Shown: in pieces, positions 7,082 through 14,343 of the stretch | Layout of the letters: each line of letters starts with the position of its first letter | Numbering within the stretch: position 1 is the stretch's first letter | Assembly (NCBI GenBank): GCA_963609725.1 | Contig: CAVDLI010000023.1 | Span: forward strand, 1 to 21,290 | DNA length: 21,290 nt | Direction: 5' to 3' | DNA from: UBA9732 sp963609725 | GTDB lineage: Bacteria > Spirochaetota > Spirochaetia > Sphaerochaetales > Sphaerochaetaceae | Notes under the pieces: generated by a model | Told to the model about the DNA's origin: nothing | Database searches by the model: none | What the model saw: only the letters and a program-made list of their open reading frames with translations | Position numbers and translations under genes: made by a program

Positions 7082-7374
7082 CAGAGCTTGTAAAAACAAT
7101 TTTAGAATACTCAAAAGAAAAATTACTCAAAAGTAATAATGAAAAACTCCTCTTATTATGGAGATATTTACTGTTTTTAAGGCGTGCAACAAATCTTCTA
7201 GACATCCAAAATACAAAAAGTTTGAATTTCCAATGGAATGATAAACTTACTCTTATTTTTACACTTTGCTTTACAAACGAAAAGCCTGTGGAATGCAAAT
7301 ACCATAGAGATGAAAATAAAATTGAAGTTTTAGACAGAGGAGGAGAAAATGAAATCTACAGAGCTGAGCCCTAA
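7066..7374 (+). CDS. Candidate HigB-like (RelE superfamily) toxin
   Basis: A 102-aa protein, helical at the N-terminus and strand-rich after residue 50. Its order of features (RRATNLLDI, SLNFQW, KLTLIFTLCF, then KIEVLD) can be laid along HigB toxins, which have an A-T-x-x-x-D-L segment, a ribosome-dependent RNase beta sheet and a closing V-E-I-V-D-Y. The match is weak and I see no certain catalytic residues. Context is the stronger argument: it lies directly upstream of, and overlaps by 26 nt, a HigA-type gene, and toxin-first order is typical of higBA. If right, it cleaves mRNA on the ribosome when released from the antitoxin. AGGG lies 9 nt before the ATG. It could instead be an unrelated partner of the M78 protein. 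Confidence 0.5.
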   Translation: MDLYNTELVKTILEYSKEKLLKSNNEKLLLLWRYLLFLRRATNLLDIQNTKSLNFQWNDKLTLIFTLCFTNEKPVECKYHRDENKIEVLDRGGENEIYRAEP

Positions 7375-8479
7375 CAGTTTTGGTTATTTTTTAATGGCTG
7401 AGTTAAAATCAAGAGAATGGACACAAAAAGACCTTTCAGAAATTACAAGTTTACCAGAATCATGTATAAGCAAAATCTGTGCTGAAAAACAGCCCCTTTC
7501 TCCAGAAACTGCCTCAGCAATTGCTAATGCGTTTGGAATGTCTCCTGAATATTTGTTGGGCCTTGAATTTGATTTAAAAATGCTTACAGCTAAGACTTAT
7601 AAGGGAAAGAATGAGGATTTAATTCGCCTCAAAGCAAAATGTAAGGACATTTTACCTCTTGCAGAACTGCACAAAAAAGGGTGGTTAAAAGGCGACAACT
7701 CTTTATCTGGAATAAAAAAAGATTTGAGAAGCATTTTTTCAACTGACAATGTTGAAGAACTACTTAAACAATCAAATTCTATGGCTTTTGCAGCTAGACA
7801 AACAAAGTTTGATGAGAAACTAACAAAACCATATTGTTCTGCTTGGTTTGCATATGCAAAGAAAATTGCCAAGAGAAGAAAAATATCATTTGGGTATGAT
7901 AGAGAGTTACTGAAAAAACTTGCACAAAAACTATGGTCATATACATCAAAGAAAGAAGGAGTAGCAGAATTTTTAGAAGAACTTTCAAAATGTGGGGTTA
8001 CCTTCTTTACTCTTGCACATCTTCAAAAAACTTACCTTGATGGAGCCTCTTTTGTTATTGAAGGTGCTCCATACATTGTATATACAGCGAGGTATGATCG
8101 AATTGACAACTTTTGGTTCGTTATAAGCCACGAAATTGCACATATTCTTAAACATTTTGACATTCTTGAAAAAGGAATATTAGAAATTAAATTTGAAAAT
8201 GCTAGTACTGCAACAATAGAGAAAGAAGCTGATAAAATAGCAAATATAATACTAAAAAAGGATACCGTTATTAACGCTTACAAGCACCTAAATGGTTCAT
8301 ACCTCACAGACAACAAAATCTTCATTCTTGAGAAAGAAACAGGATTGGGCATTTGGGTAATTATGGGAATGCTTGCACATGAAAACATTATCGAATATAG
8401 ATTAGCTGGAAGATATACATCTGAAAAGGTCTTGCAACTAATCCCGGAGGAGTATAATGCAAATCCAAAGATAGCCTAA
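7349..8479 (+). CDS. HigA-type HTH antitoxin fused to ImmA/IrrE (M78) metalloprotease
   Basis: A 376-aa two-domain protein. Residues about 8-75 are an Xre/HigA HTH (GYFLMAELKSREWTQKDLSE, then LSPETASAIANAFGMSPEYL). A helical linker follows (to about 190), then an ImmA/IrrE domain with the zinc motif H261-E262-I-A-H265 and a downstream E-K-E-A-D (about 291-295) supplying the further acidic ligand. The length and linker match the long HigA-M78 antitoxins. Such proteins repress their own operon and restrain the toxin, and the protease part may degrade a regulator under stress; the substrate is unknown. The start has AGGAGG 6-7 nt upstream, embedded in the end of the preceding gene, which implies coupled translation. 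Confidence 0.85.
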   Translation: MKSTELSPNSFGYFLMAELKSREWTQKDLSEITSLPESCISKICAEKQPLSPETASAIANAFGMSPEYLLGLEFDLKMLTAKTYKGKNEDLIRLKAKCKDILPLAELHKKGWLKGDNSLSGIKKDLRSIFSTDNVEELLKQSNSMAFAARQTKFDEKLTKPYCSAWFAYAKKIAKRRKISFGYDRELLKKLAQKLWSYTSKKEGVAEFLEELSKCGVTFFTLAHLQKTYLDGASFVIEGAPYIVYTARYDRIDNFWFVISHEIAHILKHFDILEKGILEIKFENASTATIEKEADKIANIILKKDTVINAYKHLNGSYLTDNKIFILEKETGLGIWVIMGMLAHENIIEYRLAGRYTSEKVLQLIPEEYNANPKIA

Positions 8480-8629
8480 CAATAAAAGAAAAAAAGCACT
8501 GATATCTGCGGAAACAGATACCAGCGCAGATGATTTTGAGGTATGTGTCAAAACCACGTAGCAATCAAAATTTTGGCACATCTCGCAATAGACTGTCAAC
8601 AAACAGTTACTTATTATAGGGAAGCCAAA
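8480..8629 (+). promoter_or_regulatory. Structured leader with three hairpins ahead of the DUF4417 operon
   Basis: Three successive inverted repeats are visible: CTGATATCTG/CAGATACCAG (8499-8508, 8515-8524; one mismatch, 6-nt loop), ATGTGTCAAAA/TTTTGGCACAT (8543-8553, 8571-8581; one wobble, 17-nt loop) and ACTGT/ACAGT (8592-8596, 8603-8607). None is followed by a T-run. No clear promoter is seen, so the operon may be read through from the toxin-antitoxin pair or controlled by this RNA. A structured leader, a small RNA or a recombination site are all possible. Confidence 0.45.
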
Positions 8630-9448
8630 GTGCAATTATTAACAGATTCTAATTATTTAACAAAAGATCAACAACCAACACTACAATCTGTATGTAAAGA
8701 ATTCAGTGTTTGTTACGACGAAAAAGATTGCCTTTCTAGAAAGGTTAATGGGATGTTTTTAAAGGAAGACGTGAGAGAGTTTTTTCTAAGAAACAATGGA
8801 TATTCAACTCCAAACAACGATATTCCTGTGATTTACAAACAAAAAATCTCTATCGACCATATTCAAGGAAAATTATTAGGATGTCAAAATATTAAAAGAA
8901 ATGACATATCTCACAAAGATTGGGGAGTCCATTTCTACAAATGGGACAAGGATATTGACCGTTTCTATAATAATGCAGACAGATATATCGAAAAGCTTAA
9001 ACAATACTTGTTTGTTTTGACTCCGGATTATTCAATGTTCTCATGTATGAACTCTAATGTTCAAAGATTTAACTTATTTAGAAATAGATGGTGCGGAAAT
9101 TATTGGCAAAGACAGGGGCTTTCTGTTATTCCTGCTGTTGGCTGGAGTGACGAAAGAAGTTTTGACTACTGCTTTGATGGCATTGAAAAAGGTTCTATAG
9201 TTGCAGTCTCCACTATTGGAACTAAACGTAAAGCAAAAGAAACCTTTTTACATGGTTTTTTTGCAATGATTGCATCCATAAAACCTGAAGCCGTTCTTTG
9301 TTATGGCGATGTATATAGAGAAATGCAAGAAGTTTGTCATATCATTCCTTGCTTGTATGACTGTCAAATAAAAGATATAGAAGAAGCTTTTGAGAAATTA
9401 CTGTATTCTGAAGAATCTCTTTTTTCTTCAAAAGGAGTTTACCAATGA
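8630..9448 (+). CDS. DUF4417-domain protein
   Basis: 272 aa from the GTG at 8630, which has AGGGAAG 5-6 nt upstream. An ATG at 8543 would add 29 residues but has no spaced binding site and lies in the hairpin leader. The C-terminal two thirds carry the DUF4417 pattern: FVLTPDYSMF, NLFRNRWCGNYWQ, VIPAVGWSDERSFDYCFDGI, GSIVAVST, then MIASIKPEAVLCYGD. The N-terminal part is particular, with three spaced cysteines (SVCKEFSVCYDEKDC) and further Cys later, perhaps a metal site. DUF4417 has no established function; it is a soluble alpha/beta protein found in phages and mobile elements. The stop overlaps the next start by 4 nt (ATGA), so it is the first gene of a three-gene operon. Confidence 0.8.
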   Translation: MQLLTDSNYLTKDQQPTLQSVCKEFSVCYDEKDCLSRKVNGMFLKEDVREFFLRNNGYSTPNNDIPVIYKQKISIDHIQGKLLGCQNIKRNDISHKDWGVHFYKWDKDIDRFYNNADRYIEKLKQYLFVLTPDYSMFSCMNSNVQRFNLFRNRWCGNYWQRQGLSVIPAVGWSDERSFDYCFDGIEKGSIVAVSTIGTKRKAKETFLHGFFAMIASIKPEAVLCYGDVYREMQEVCHIIPCLYDCQIKDIEEAFEKLLYSEESLFSSKGVYQ

Positions 9449-9768
9449 GTGCAAATGGACAAACAGGAGACACTGGATGGTATGCAAAAGGTTTTCCAAC
9501 AGAGAAACTCTCACAACACTTTCAAAAGCATGGAAAAGAGTTTAATTGCACTTCAAACACGGAGTATAATAACAAAGCAGTTGCTTTTATGAATAGTAAG
9601 GGAGAAAGTGTTGATTCGTTTAAGAGTGAAGAGAATTCCATCTATAAATACAACTATGACACAAATGAGTTTGGGATTGCAAAAACAGATGGCACAATTA
9701 TAACTTATTTTAAACCTTCTGCAAGAGAAGCCTATTGGATAAGACAAAGAGAGGAACATGAAAAATGA
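9445..9768 (+). CDS. Free-standing polymorphic-toxin-like nuclease domain
   Basis: A 107-aa soluble protein without signal peptide. Its motif string resembles C-terminal toxin domains of secreted polymorphic toxins, probably of the small RNase type (BECR-like fold): HFxKHGxEF at 25-33 (H25, H29, E32), an EY at 40-41, TNEFGI at 73-78, DG at 82-83 and TYFKP at 87-91. His25 or His29 and the Thr/Tyr of the last motif are the candidate catalytic residues. In those toxins the domain sits at the end of a large delivered protein; here it stands alone behind AAGGAG with no trafficking region. It overlaps the genes on both sides by 4 nt. It could act inside the cell as an addiction or abortive-infection effector, with the next gene as its inhibitor. 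The fold and activity are inferred. Confidence 0.6.
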   Translation: MSANGQTGDTGWYAKGFPTEKLSQHFQKHGKEFNCTSNTEYNNKAVAFMNSKGESVDSFKSEENSIYKYNYDTNEFGIAKTDGTIITYFKPSAREAYWIRQREEHEK

Positions 9769-9992
9769 TGAAAAAAAAATATACTTGTCCTTGCTGTGGA
9801 AAACATGTTTTTGAAGAAGAACACATGTTTGAAATCTGCCCCAATTGTGGGTGGGAAGACGATTTTGTACAATTTAAGGATCCTAACTTTGAAGGGGGAG
9901 CAAATCTCTTCTCTCTAAACAAATATAAAGAACTTTTCTTTGAAGGTAAAAATGCCAAGCAAATACAAGAAACAGAAAAAAAAGAAACATAA
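9765..9992 (+). CDS. CPCC cysteine-rich zinc-ribbon protein, possible immunity partner
   Basis: A 75-aa protein of the Cys_rich_CPCC family. The first knuckle is CPCCG (Cys8, 10, 11) and the second CPNCGWEDD (Cys25, 28), followed by the conserved VQF.DP.FEGGAN.FSLN stretch. Two CxxC-type knuckles suggest one bound zinc. CPCC proteins are small, often sit beside toxin or mobile genes, and have no proven activity; the position right after a toxin-like gene with an ATGA overlap suggests an immunity role. The start is ATGATG at 9765/9768 with GAGG upstream. Nine consecutive A residues at codons 3-5 could allow slippage. The C-terminus is Lys/Glu-rich. Confidence 0.8.
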   Translation: MMKKKYTCPCCGKHVFEEEHMFEICPNCGWEDDFVQFKDPNFEGGANLFSLNKYKELFFEGKNAKQIQETEKKET

Positions 9993-10006
9993 ATCAAAAC
10001 TATGAC

Positions 10007-10028
10007 ACTTTCTTTGACAACAGATTTT
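10007..10028. repeat. Right copy of the 22-bp direct repeat, with palindromic extension
   Basis: Identical to 6881-6902 over 22 bases, giving a 3126-bp repeat-to-repeat period that encloses all five islet genes. Here the repeat runs into a perfect hairpin (ACAGATT, TTT, AATCTGT; 10023-10036 region), which may stop transcription from the islet weakly. It would be attR in an excision model. Confidence 0.7.
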
Positions 10029-10077
10029 TAATCTGTGCACAAGCCTGTTTTTCTGTTAAATTTGAAGAAGTCTCTAA

Positions 10078-10098
10078 AAAGGTTTTTCAAAAGAGTTT
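10078..10098. repeat. Dispersed palindrome-like repeat copy (diverged)
   Basis: AAAGGTTTTTCAAAAGAGTT resembles the units at 39-81 and 14307-14326 and lies in the dnaE leader. The outer arms CACAAGC (10038-10044) and GCTTGTG (10101-10107) could enclose it in a larger stem. Significance unclear. Confidence 0.35.
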
Positions 10099-10124
10099 GA
10101 GCTTGTGAGACAAGGAAGGATTTG

Positions 10125-13100
10125 ATGACAGAGTTCGTGCATTTGCATAACCATACAGACTACTCTTTGCTTGATGGCGCAGCTTCTTGCGCAAAATATA
10201 TTACAAAAGCAAAAGAATTAGGAATGAAAGCACTTGCCATAACAGACCATGGAAACATGTTTGGCGTTATGGAATTCTATAAAGCTTGCAAAGATGCCGG
10301 AATACAGCCAATTCCAGGATGTGAATTCTATATTGCGCCAGAAGGCCGTGCAAATAAAGATGCCTCAAATCGTTACTATCACTTGATACTTCTTGCCATG
10401 AATGACAAAGGATATCACAACCTAATGGAGCTTAACAGCATTTCATATCTTGAAGGTTTTTATTATAAGCCAAGGATTGATGAAGAAGTTCTAAAAGAAC
10501 ATAGTGAGGGCCTTATTTGTCTTTCTGCTTGTCTTGCAGGAGAAATTCCGCAAAAACTTCTCAATGACTATGTAGACGAAGCATATGAGAAAGCAAAATG
10601 GTATAAAGAAATCTTTGGAGACCGCTACTACATAGAAATACAAAACCACTTTATTAAAGAAGAAACAATCGTACTTCCAAAGCTAGTTGAACTTGCAAGA
10701 AAACTTGATATTCCAATTGTCGCCACCAATGATATTCATTACATAGAAAAGGATGACTACAACGCACACGATATCCTACTTTGCATAGGAACCGTAAAAA
10801 AGAAGGCCGATACTGATCGTATGAGATTTCAAACTCAAGAATTCTACATGAAAAGTGGCGATGAAATGGCCTCCCTTTTTTCAAAATATCCAGATGCTGT
10901 TGAAAACACAATCAAAATAGCAGAACGCTGTAAATTTGACATTCAGTTTCCAGGCCCTCTTTTACCAAGCGTTGATGTTCCGCCAGAATACAAAGATACA
11001 CAAGAGTACCTTACAGCTCTTTCTTGGCAAGGACTTGAAAGACGTTACCCCGGTTACAAAGACAACATAGAACAACGAAAAGTTTTGGAAGAAAGACTTA
11101 ATTATGAGTTAAGTGTAATCCTTAGAATGGGATTTGACGGTTATTATTTAATCGTTAGAGATTACATTTATTGGGCAAAAACCCATGATGTTCCGGTTGG
11201 AGCCGGAAGAGGCTCTGGCGCTGGTTCCCTTGTTGCTTATTGTGTAGACATTACAAACGTAGACCCAATATCCCATGACTTACTGTTTGAAAGATTTCTA
11301 AACCCGTCTCGTGTATCTCTTCCCGATTTTGATATTGATTTTTGCTATGAAGGCCGCCAAAGCGTCATAGATTATGTAACAGAACATTACGGAATAGACA
11401 GAGTTGGACAAATTGCAACATTTGGAACACTAAAAGCCAAAGCAGTAGTTAAAGATGTTGCAAGAGTTTTAGATATTCCTTTTGATGAATCTAACAGAAT
11501 AACTAAATTTATTCTGGATGTATTACCAGATGAAGCAAAAGAAGAACACATCTCTTCTCTTTTAGAATGGTCAATAAGAACATCTCCAGAATTGCAAGAA
11601 GTTAGAGAACGAGGCGGAGTATATGAAGAGCTTTTTGACGTATCTCTTAGACTTGAAAATTTAGCACGCCATGTTTCAACTCATGCATGTGGCGTTGTAA
11701 TTGGCAAAACAGCCCTCAAAGATTATGTACCACTGTATCGAGATGCAAAAACAGGAAGTATTTCCACTCAATACACAATGACATACCTTGAGCAGTGTGG
11801 CCTTGTTAAAATGGATTTTCTTGGACTTAAGACTCTCACTCTTTTAAGAAACACAGTACGTCTTATACACAAAACAAACCCATCTTTTGACTTAGAAAAA
11901 ATTCCTGATGACGACAAAGAAACTTTTGCAATGCTTTCTAAAGGTGATAGCATGATGGTATTCCAACTTGAAAGTCCCGGCATGCAAAAAAATTTAAGAC
12001 TTCTAGAACCAACAAGATTTGATGAGTTGGACGCAATGGTTTCATTATATAGACCAGGCCCAATGCAATATATTCCACAGTACATAGACTCAAAACAAGG
12101 CAGGCATGAAGTAGTATACCCAGACCCAGACTTAGAAGAGCTTCTCAAACCCACGTACGGTGTTATTGTTTACCAAGAACAAGTTATGCGTGTAGCCCAA
12201 ATAATTGCAGGCTTCTCTCTTGCAGAGGCCGATACCTTGCGCAAAATAATGGGAAAAAAGAAAAAGAAAGAAATGCCGGCACAAAGAGAAAAATTCATAG
12301 CCGGCGCTGTTGCAATGGGAAGGGATGCACAACATGCAGCAGATATCTTTACAATGCTTGAACCTTTTGCAAGTTACGGATTCAACAAAAGCCACAGCGT
12401 GTGTTATACACTTCTTGCATACAGAACAGCATACCTCAAATGTCATTATAAAGCAGAATTCATGGCAGCAAACCTTACAAATGAAATTGGCTCAGGAGAC
12501 AAATATAAAGAATATCTTGATTACGTAAAAAATATTGGCATAAAAATTCTTCCGCCAAACATTAACGACTCTGAAATGTACTTCAATGTTGTTGACGGCA
12601 AACTTGTATATGGACTTGCAGGCATAAAGAGTGTGGGAGCTACAACAGTCCAAGCAATATTAGACGAAAGACACGCAAACGGCCCTTATTTAGACTTTGT
12701 TGACTTTGTTCGTCGTAGCGACTCAAAAGTTCTGAATTCTGGAGTTCTAGAAGGTTTAATTAATGCCGGAGCATTTGATTCTTTTGGTTATAACCGTCCA
12801 ACTTTAATAGCAAATTATGAAAATGCAATTAATTTTGTAAAAGAAGATAAAGAAGCTCAATTCTTTGGTCAAAATCTCTTATTTGATACATCAGAAGAAC
12901 AAGGTTCTCAATTTGAGATGCAAATTACACCAGATTACGATTTCCTAGAAAAGCTAGAAATAGAAAAAACTTACTTAGGATTTTATGTTTCAGGCCATCC
13001 TTTGGACAAATTCAAAGAAGTTTGGCAATCTTGTGTACGCCTTGATCTCTCAAAACCAGAGCGCATTAGAGAAGGTATAAAATATGACTTCGTTGGCATG

Positions 13101-13598
13101 GTAACTGACTTTAGAGAAATTACAACCAAAACTGGATCTAAAATGGGACATGTAGTTCTTGAAGATTACAATGGAAGAATAGAAATGACAGTTTTCCCAA
13201 AACAGTGGTCTTTATGTTCAATGGGAATGGCTCTTGGCAAAGTAATTGGAGTACATGGTTCTTTTAAGACATACAATGACAAACTTGGGTTTACAGCTGA
13301 CAGCGTTTTTGGAGACCCTTTGCAAATGAAACCATCAAGACCTCTTTGCGTTTGTATAGAAATTGACCAAAGCCAAGGAAACAGAGCTGCAATAAAAGAA
13401 ATTCGCAAAACTTGTTCTAAACACAGAGGCACAGCAACTCTTGTTTTTATGGTGTATCCAAACACAAACGATAATGGGTCTTTAGAAGGACGACCAAGAA
13501 GAATTGTTGCTTCAACTCGTTTTAATGTTGACGGAACAAAAGAACTTATAGAAGAAATAAAAGAGTGCCAAAGTGTATATGATGTTTATTCAGAATAA
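10125..13598 (+). CDS. dnaE: DNA polymerase III alpha subunit
   Basis: A 1157-aa replicative polymerase catalytic subunit, full length for the DnaE1 type (E. coli 1160). The N-terminal PHP domain begins HLHNHTDYSLLDGA and continues ITDHGNMFGVMEFY. The palm carries GAGRGSGAGSLVAY and then PDFDIDF, with catalytic aspartates at 401 and 403 exactly as in E. coli, and a third acidic residue in KMDFLGL (near 564). The fingers, the beta-clamp-contacting region and a C-terminal OB fold (YDFVGMVTDFREI...GRIEMTVFPKQW, about 990-1030) follow. The ATG at 10125 is favoured by AAGGAAGGA just upstream; the TTG at 10122 is next to it. It starts right after the islet and appears to lead an operon with yggT and recG. 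No anomaly seen. Confidence 0.97.
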   Translation: MTEFVHLHNHTDYSLLDGAASCAKYITKAKELGMKALAITDHGNMFGVMEFYKACKDAGIQPIPGCEFYIAPEGRANKDASNRYYHLILLAMNDKGYHNLMELNSISYLEGFYYKPRIDEEVLKEHSEGLICLSACLAGEIPQKLLNDYVDEAYEKAKWYKEIFGDRYYIEIQNHFIKEETIVLPKLVELARKLDIPIVATNDIHYIEKDDYNAHDILLCIGTVKKKADTDRMRFQTQEFYMKSGDEMASLFSKYPDAVENTIKIAERCKFDIQFPGPLLPSVDVPPEYKDTQEYLTALSWQGLERRYPGYKDNIEQRKVLEERLNYELSVILRMGFDGYYLIVRDYIYWAKTHDVPVGAGRGSGAGSLVAYCVDITNVDPISHDLLFERFLNPSRVSLPDFDIDFCYEGRQSVIDYVTEHYGIDRVGQIATFGTLKAKAVVKDVARVLDIPFDESNRITKFILDVLPDEAKEEHISSLLEWSIRTSPELQEVRERGGVYEELFDVSLRLENLARHVSTHACGVVIGKTALKDYVPLYRDAKTGSISTQYTMTYLEQCGLVKMDFLGLKTLTLLRNTVRLIHKTNPSFDLEKIPDDDKETFAMLSKGDSMMVFQLESPGMQKNLRLLEPTRFDELDAMVSLYRPGPMQYIPQYIDSKQGRHEVVYPDPDLEELLKPTYGVIVYQEQVMRVAQIIAGFSLAEADTLRKIMGKKKKKEMPAQREKFIAGAVAMGRDAQHAADIFTMLEPFASYGFNKSHSVCYTLLAYRTAYLKCHYKAEFMAANLTNEIGSGDKYKEYLDYVKNIGIKILPPNINDSEMYFNVVDGKLVYGLAGIKSVGATTVQAILDERHANGPYLDFVDFVRRSDSKVLNSGVLEGLINAGAFDSFGYNRPTLIANYENAINFVKEDKEAQFFGQNLLFDTSEEQGSQFEMQITPDYDFLEKLEIEKTYLGFYVSGHPLDKFKEVWQSCVRLDLSKPERIREGIKYDFVGMVTDFREITTKTGSKMGHVVLEDYNGRIEMTVFPKQWSLCSMGMALGKVIGVHGSFKTYNDKLGFTADSVFGDPLQMKPSRPLCVCIEIDQSQGNRAAIKEIRKTCSKHRGTATLVFMVYPNTNDNGSLEGRPRRIVASTRFNVDGTKELIEEIKECQSVYDVYSE

Positions 13599-13631
13599 AA
13601 AGAAATAGAAAGGAAGAAAGAGGTACTTGGT

Positions 13632-14300
13632 ATGGAAATTTTCAAAAATATATGCTCTTTTATTGCTGTTTTGCTAAGCCTGTATTCTCTTCTCATTGTT
13701 ATTAGAATAATCCTTTCTTGGATAGTTAATTTTAGCAAAATGAATAATTGGAGAAATGGTTATGGAAACTACTATCCTTACAGCAATAGTCCAAAAGGCT
13801 CTAGCGGGATAGAGAATATTACAAATGCCATTGGAAAAATTACAGACCCTTACCTTAATCTTTTTAGGAACATTACTTCTTTAAGGCGTTCACCTCTAGA
13901 TTTTACACCCGTTATAGCCCTTATTGTTCTTAACATATTGCAAAGTCTTTTTTCTATGATAGCAAAAACAGGAAAACTCTCTATTGGAATTCTTCTTGCT
14001 CTTGCTATTGATGGGCTGTGGAGTTCTTTGTTTGCATATTTGTTTATACTTTTACTTGCTCTTCTAATTGTCCGTTATTTCATTGGGCGTAGTAATTCAT
14101 ACCAAGCACAAAATTGGATTAACGCAATAGACCCCATACTTGATAGTCCTGTTAAGCGCGTATATAAAATTTTCTTTAACAAGAAAGCTAATGTAGATGA
14201 CCAAAAACTTATCTTGGTATCTTTCATCTTTTACTTTGTAATATTTGTATCTCTAAGGTTCGCAGTTCGCTGGCTTGTTGAGTTCTTAGTTTCGATTTGA
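13632..14300 (+). CDS. YggT-family membrane protein (two repeats)
   Basis: A 222-aa inner-membrane protein with four to five hydrophobic segments. It carries two copies of the YggT module: SLYSLLIVIRIILSWI ... ITDPYLNLFRNI ... PLDFTPVIALIVLNIL, and again AYLFILLLALLIVRYF ... AIDPILDSPVKRVYKIFF ... LILVSFIFYFVIFVSL. The first has an inserted Asn/Tyr/Gly/Ser-rich loop (about residues 36-60). YggT proteins are linked to membrane homeostasis, osmotic resistance and cell-division-region functions in other bacteria, but the mechanism is not settled. AGAGG lies 8 nt before the ATG. It follows dnaE by 33 nt and precedes recG. Confidence 0.8.
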   Translation: MEIFKNICSFIAVLLSLYSLLIVIRIILSWIVNFSKMNNWRNGYGNYYPYSNSPKGSSGIENITNAIGKITDPYLNLFRNITSLRRSPLDFTPVIALIVLNILQSLFSMIAKTGKLSIGILLALAIDGLWSSLFAYLFILLLALLIVRYFIGRSNSYQAQNWINAIDPILDSPVKRVYKIFFNKKANVDDQKLILVSFIFYFVIFVSLRFAVRWLVEFLVSI

Positions 14301-14306
14301 TTTTTT

Positions 14307-14326
14307 AGAGGTTTTCAAAAACCTCT
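14307..14326. repeat. Palindromic repeat between yggT and recG
   Basis: AGAGGTTTTCAAAAACCTCT is close to a perfect palindrome (nine-base arms around CA), preceded by a T-run (14301-14306) and followed by TTTAC. It is the most symmetrical copy of the dispersed repeat also seen at 39-81 and 10078-10098. As RNA it forms a strong hairpin and could act as a weak terminator or processing site 17 nt before recG. Confidence 0.5.
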
Positions 14327-14343
14327 TTACATAGGATTTTGAT

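Noticed and set aside
7002..7298. 98-codon frame on the minus strand opposite the HigB-like gene
   Set aside because: It lies entirely across the promoter and coding sequence of a better-supported plus-strand gene, has no ribosome binding site, and its composition is that of a reverse-strand shadow.
8474..8629. Possible integron attC site (GCCTAAC at 8474-8480 plus hairpins, with cassette-like genes)
   Set aside because: The matching GTTRRRY core is not found at the other end (best is GTTACTT), inner L sites are not recognisable, and no similar element follows 9992 or precedes 7066.
8543..8629. Upstream ATG start for the DUF4417 gene
   Set aside because: GAGG is only one base from the ATG, the added 29 codons coincide with strong inverted repeats, and the GTG at 8630 has a well-spaced AGGGAAG.
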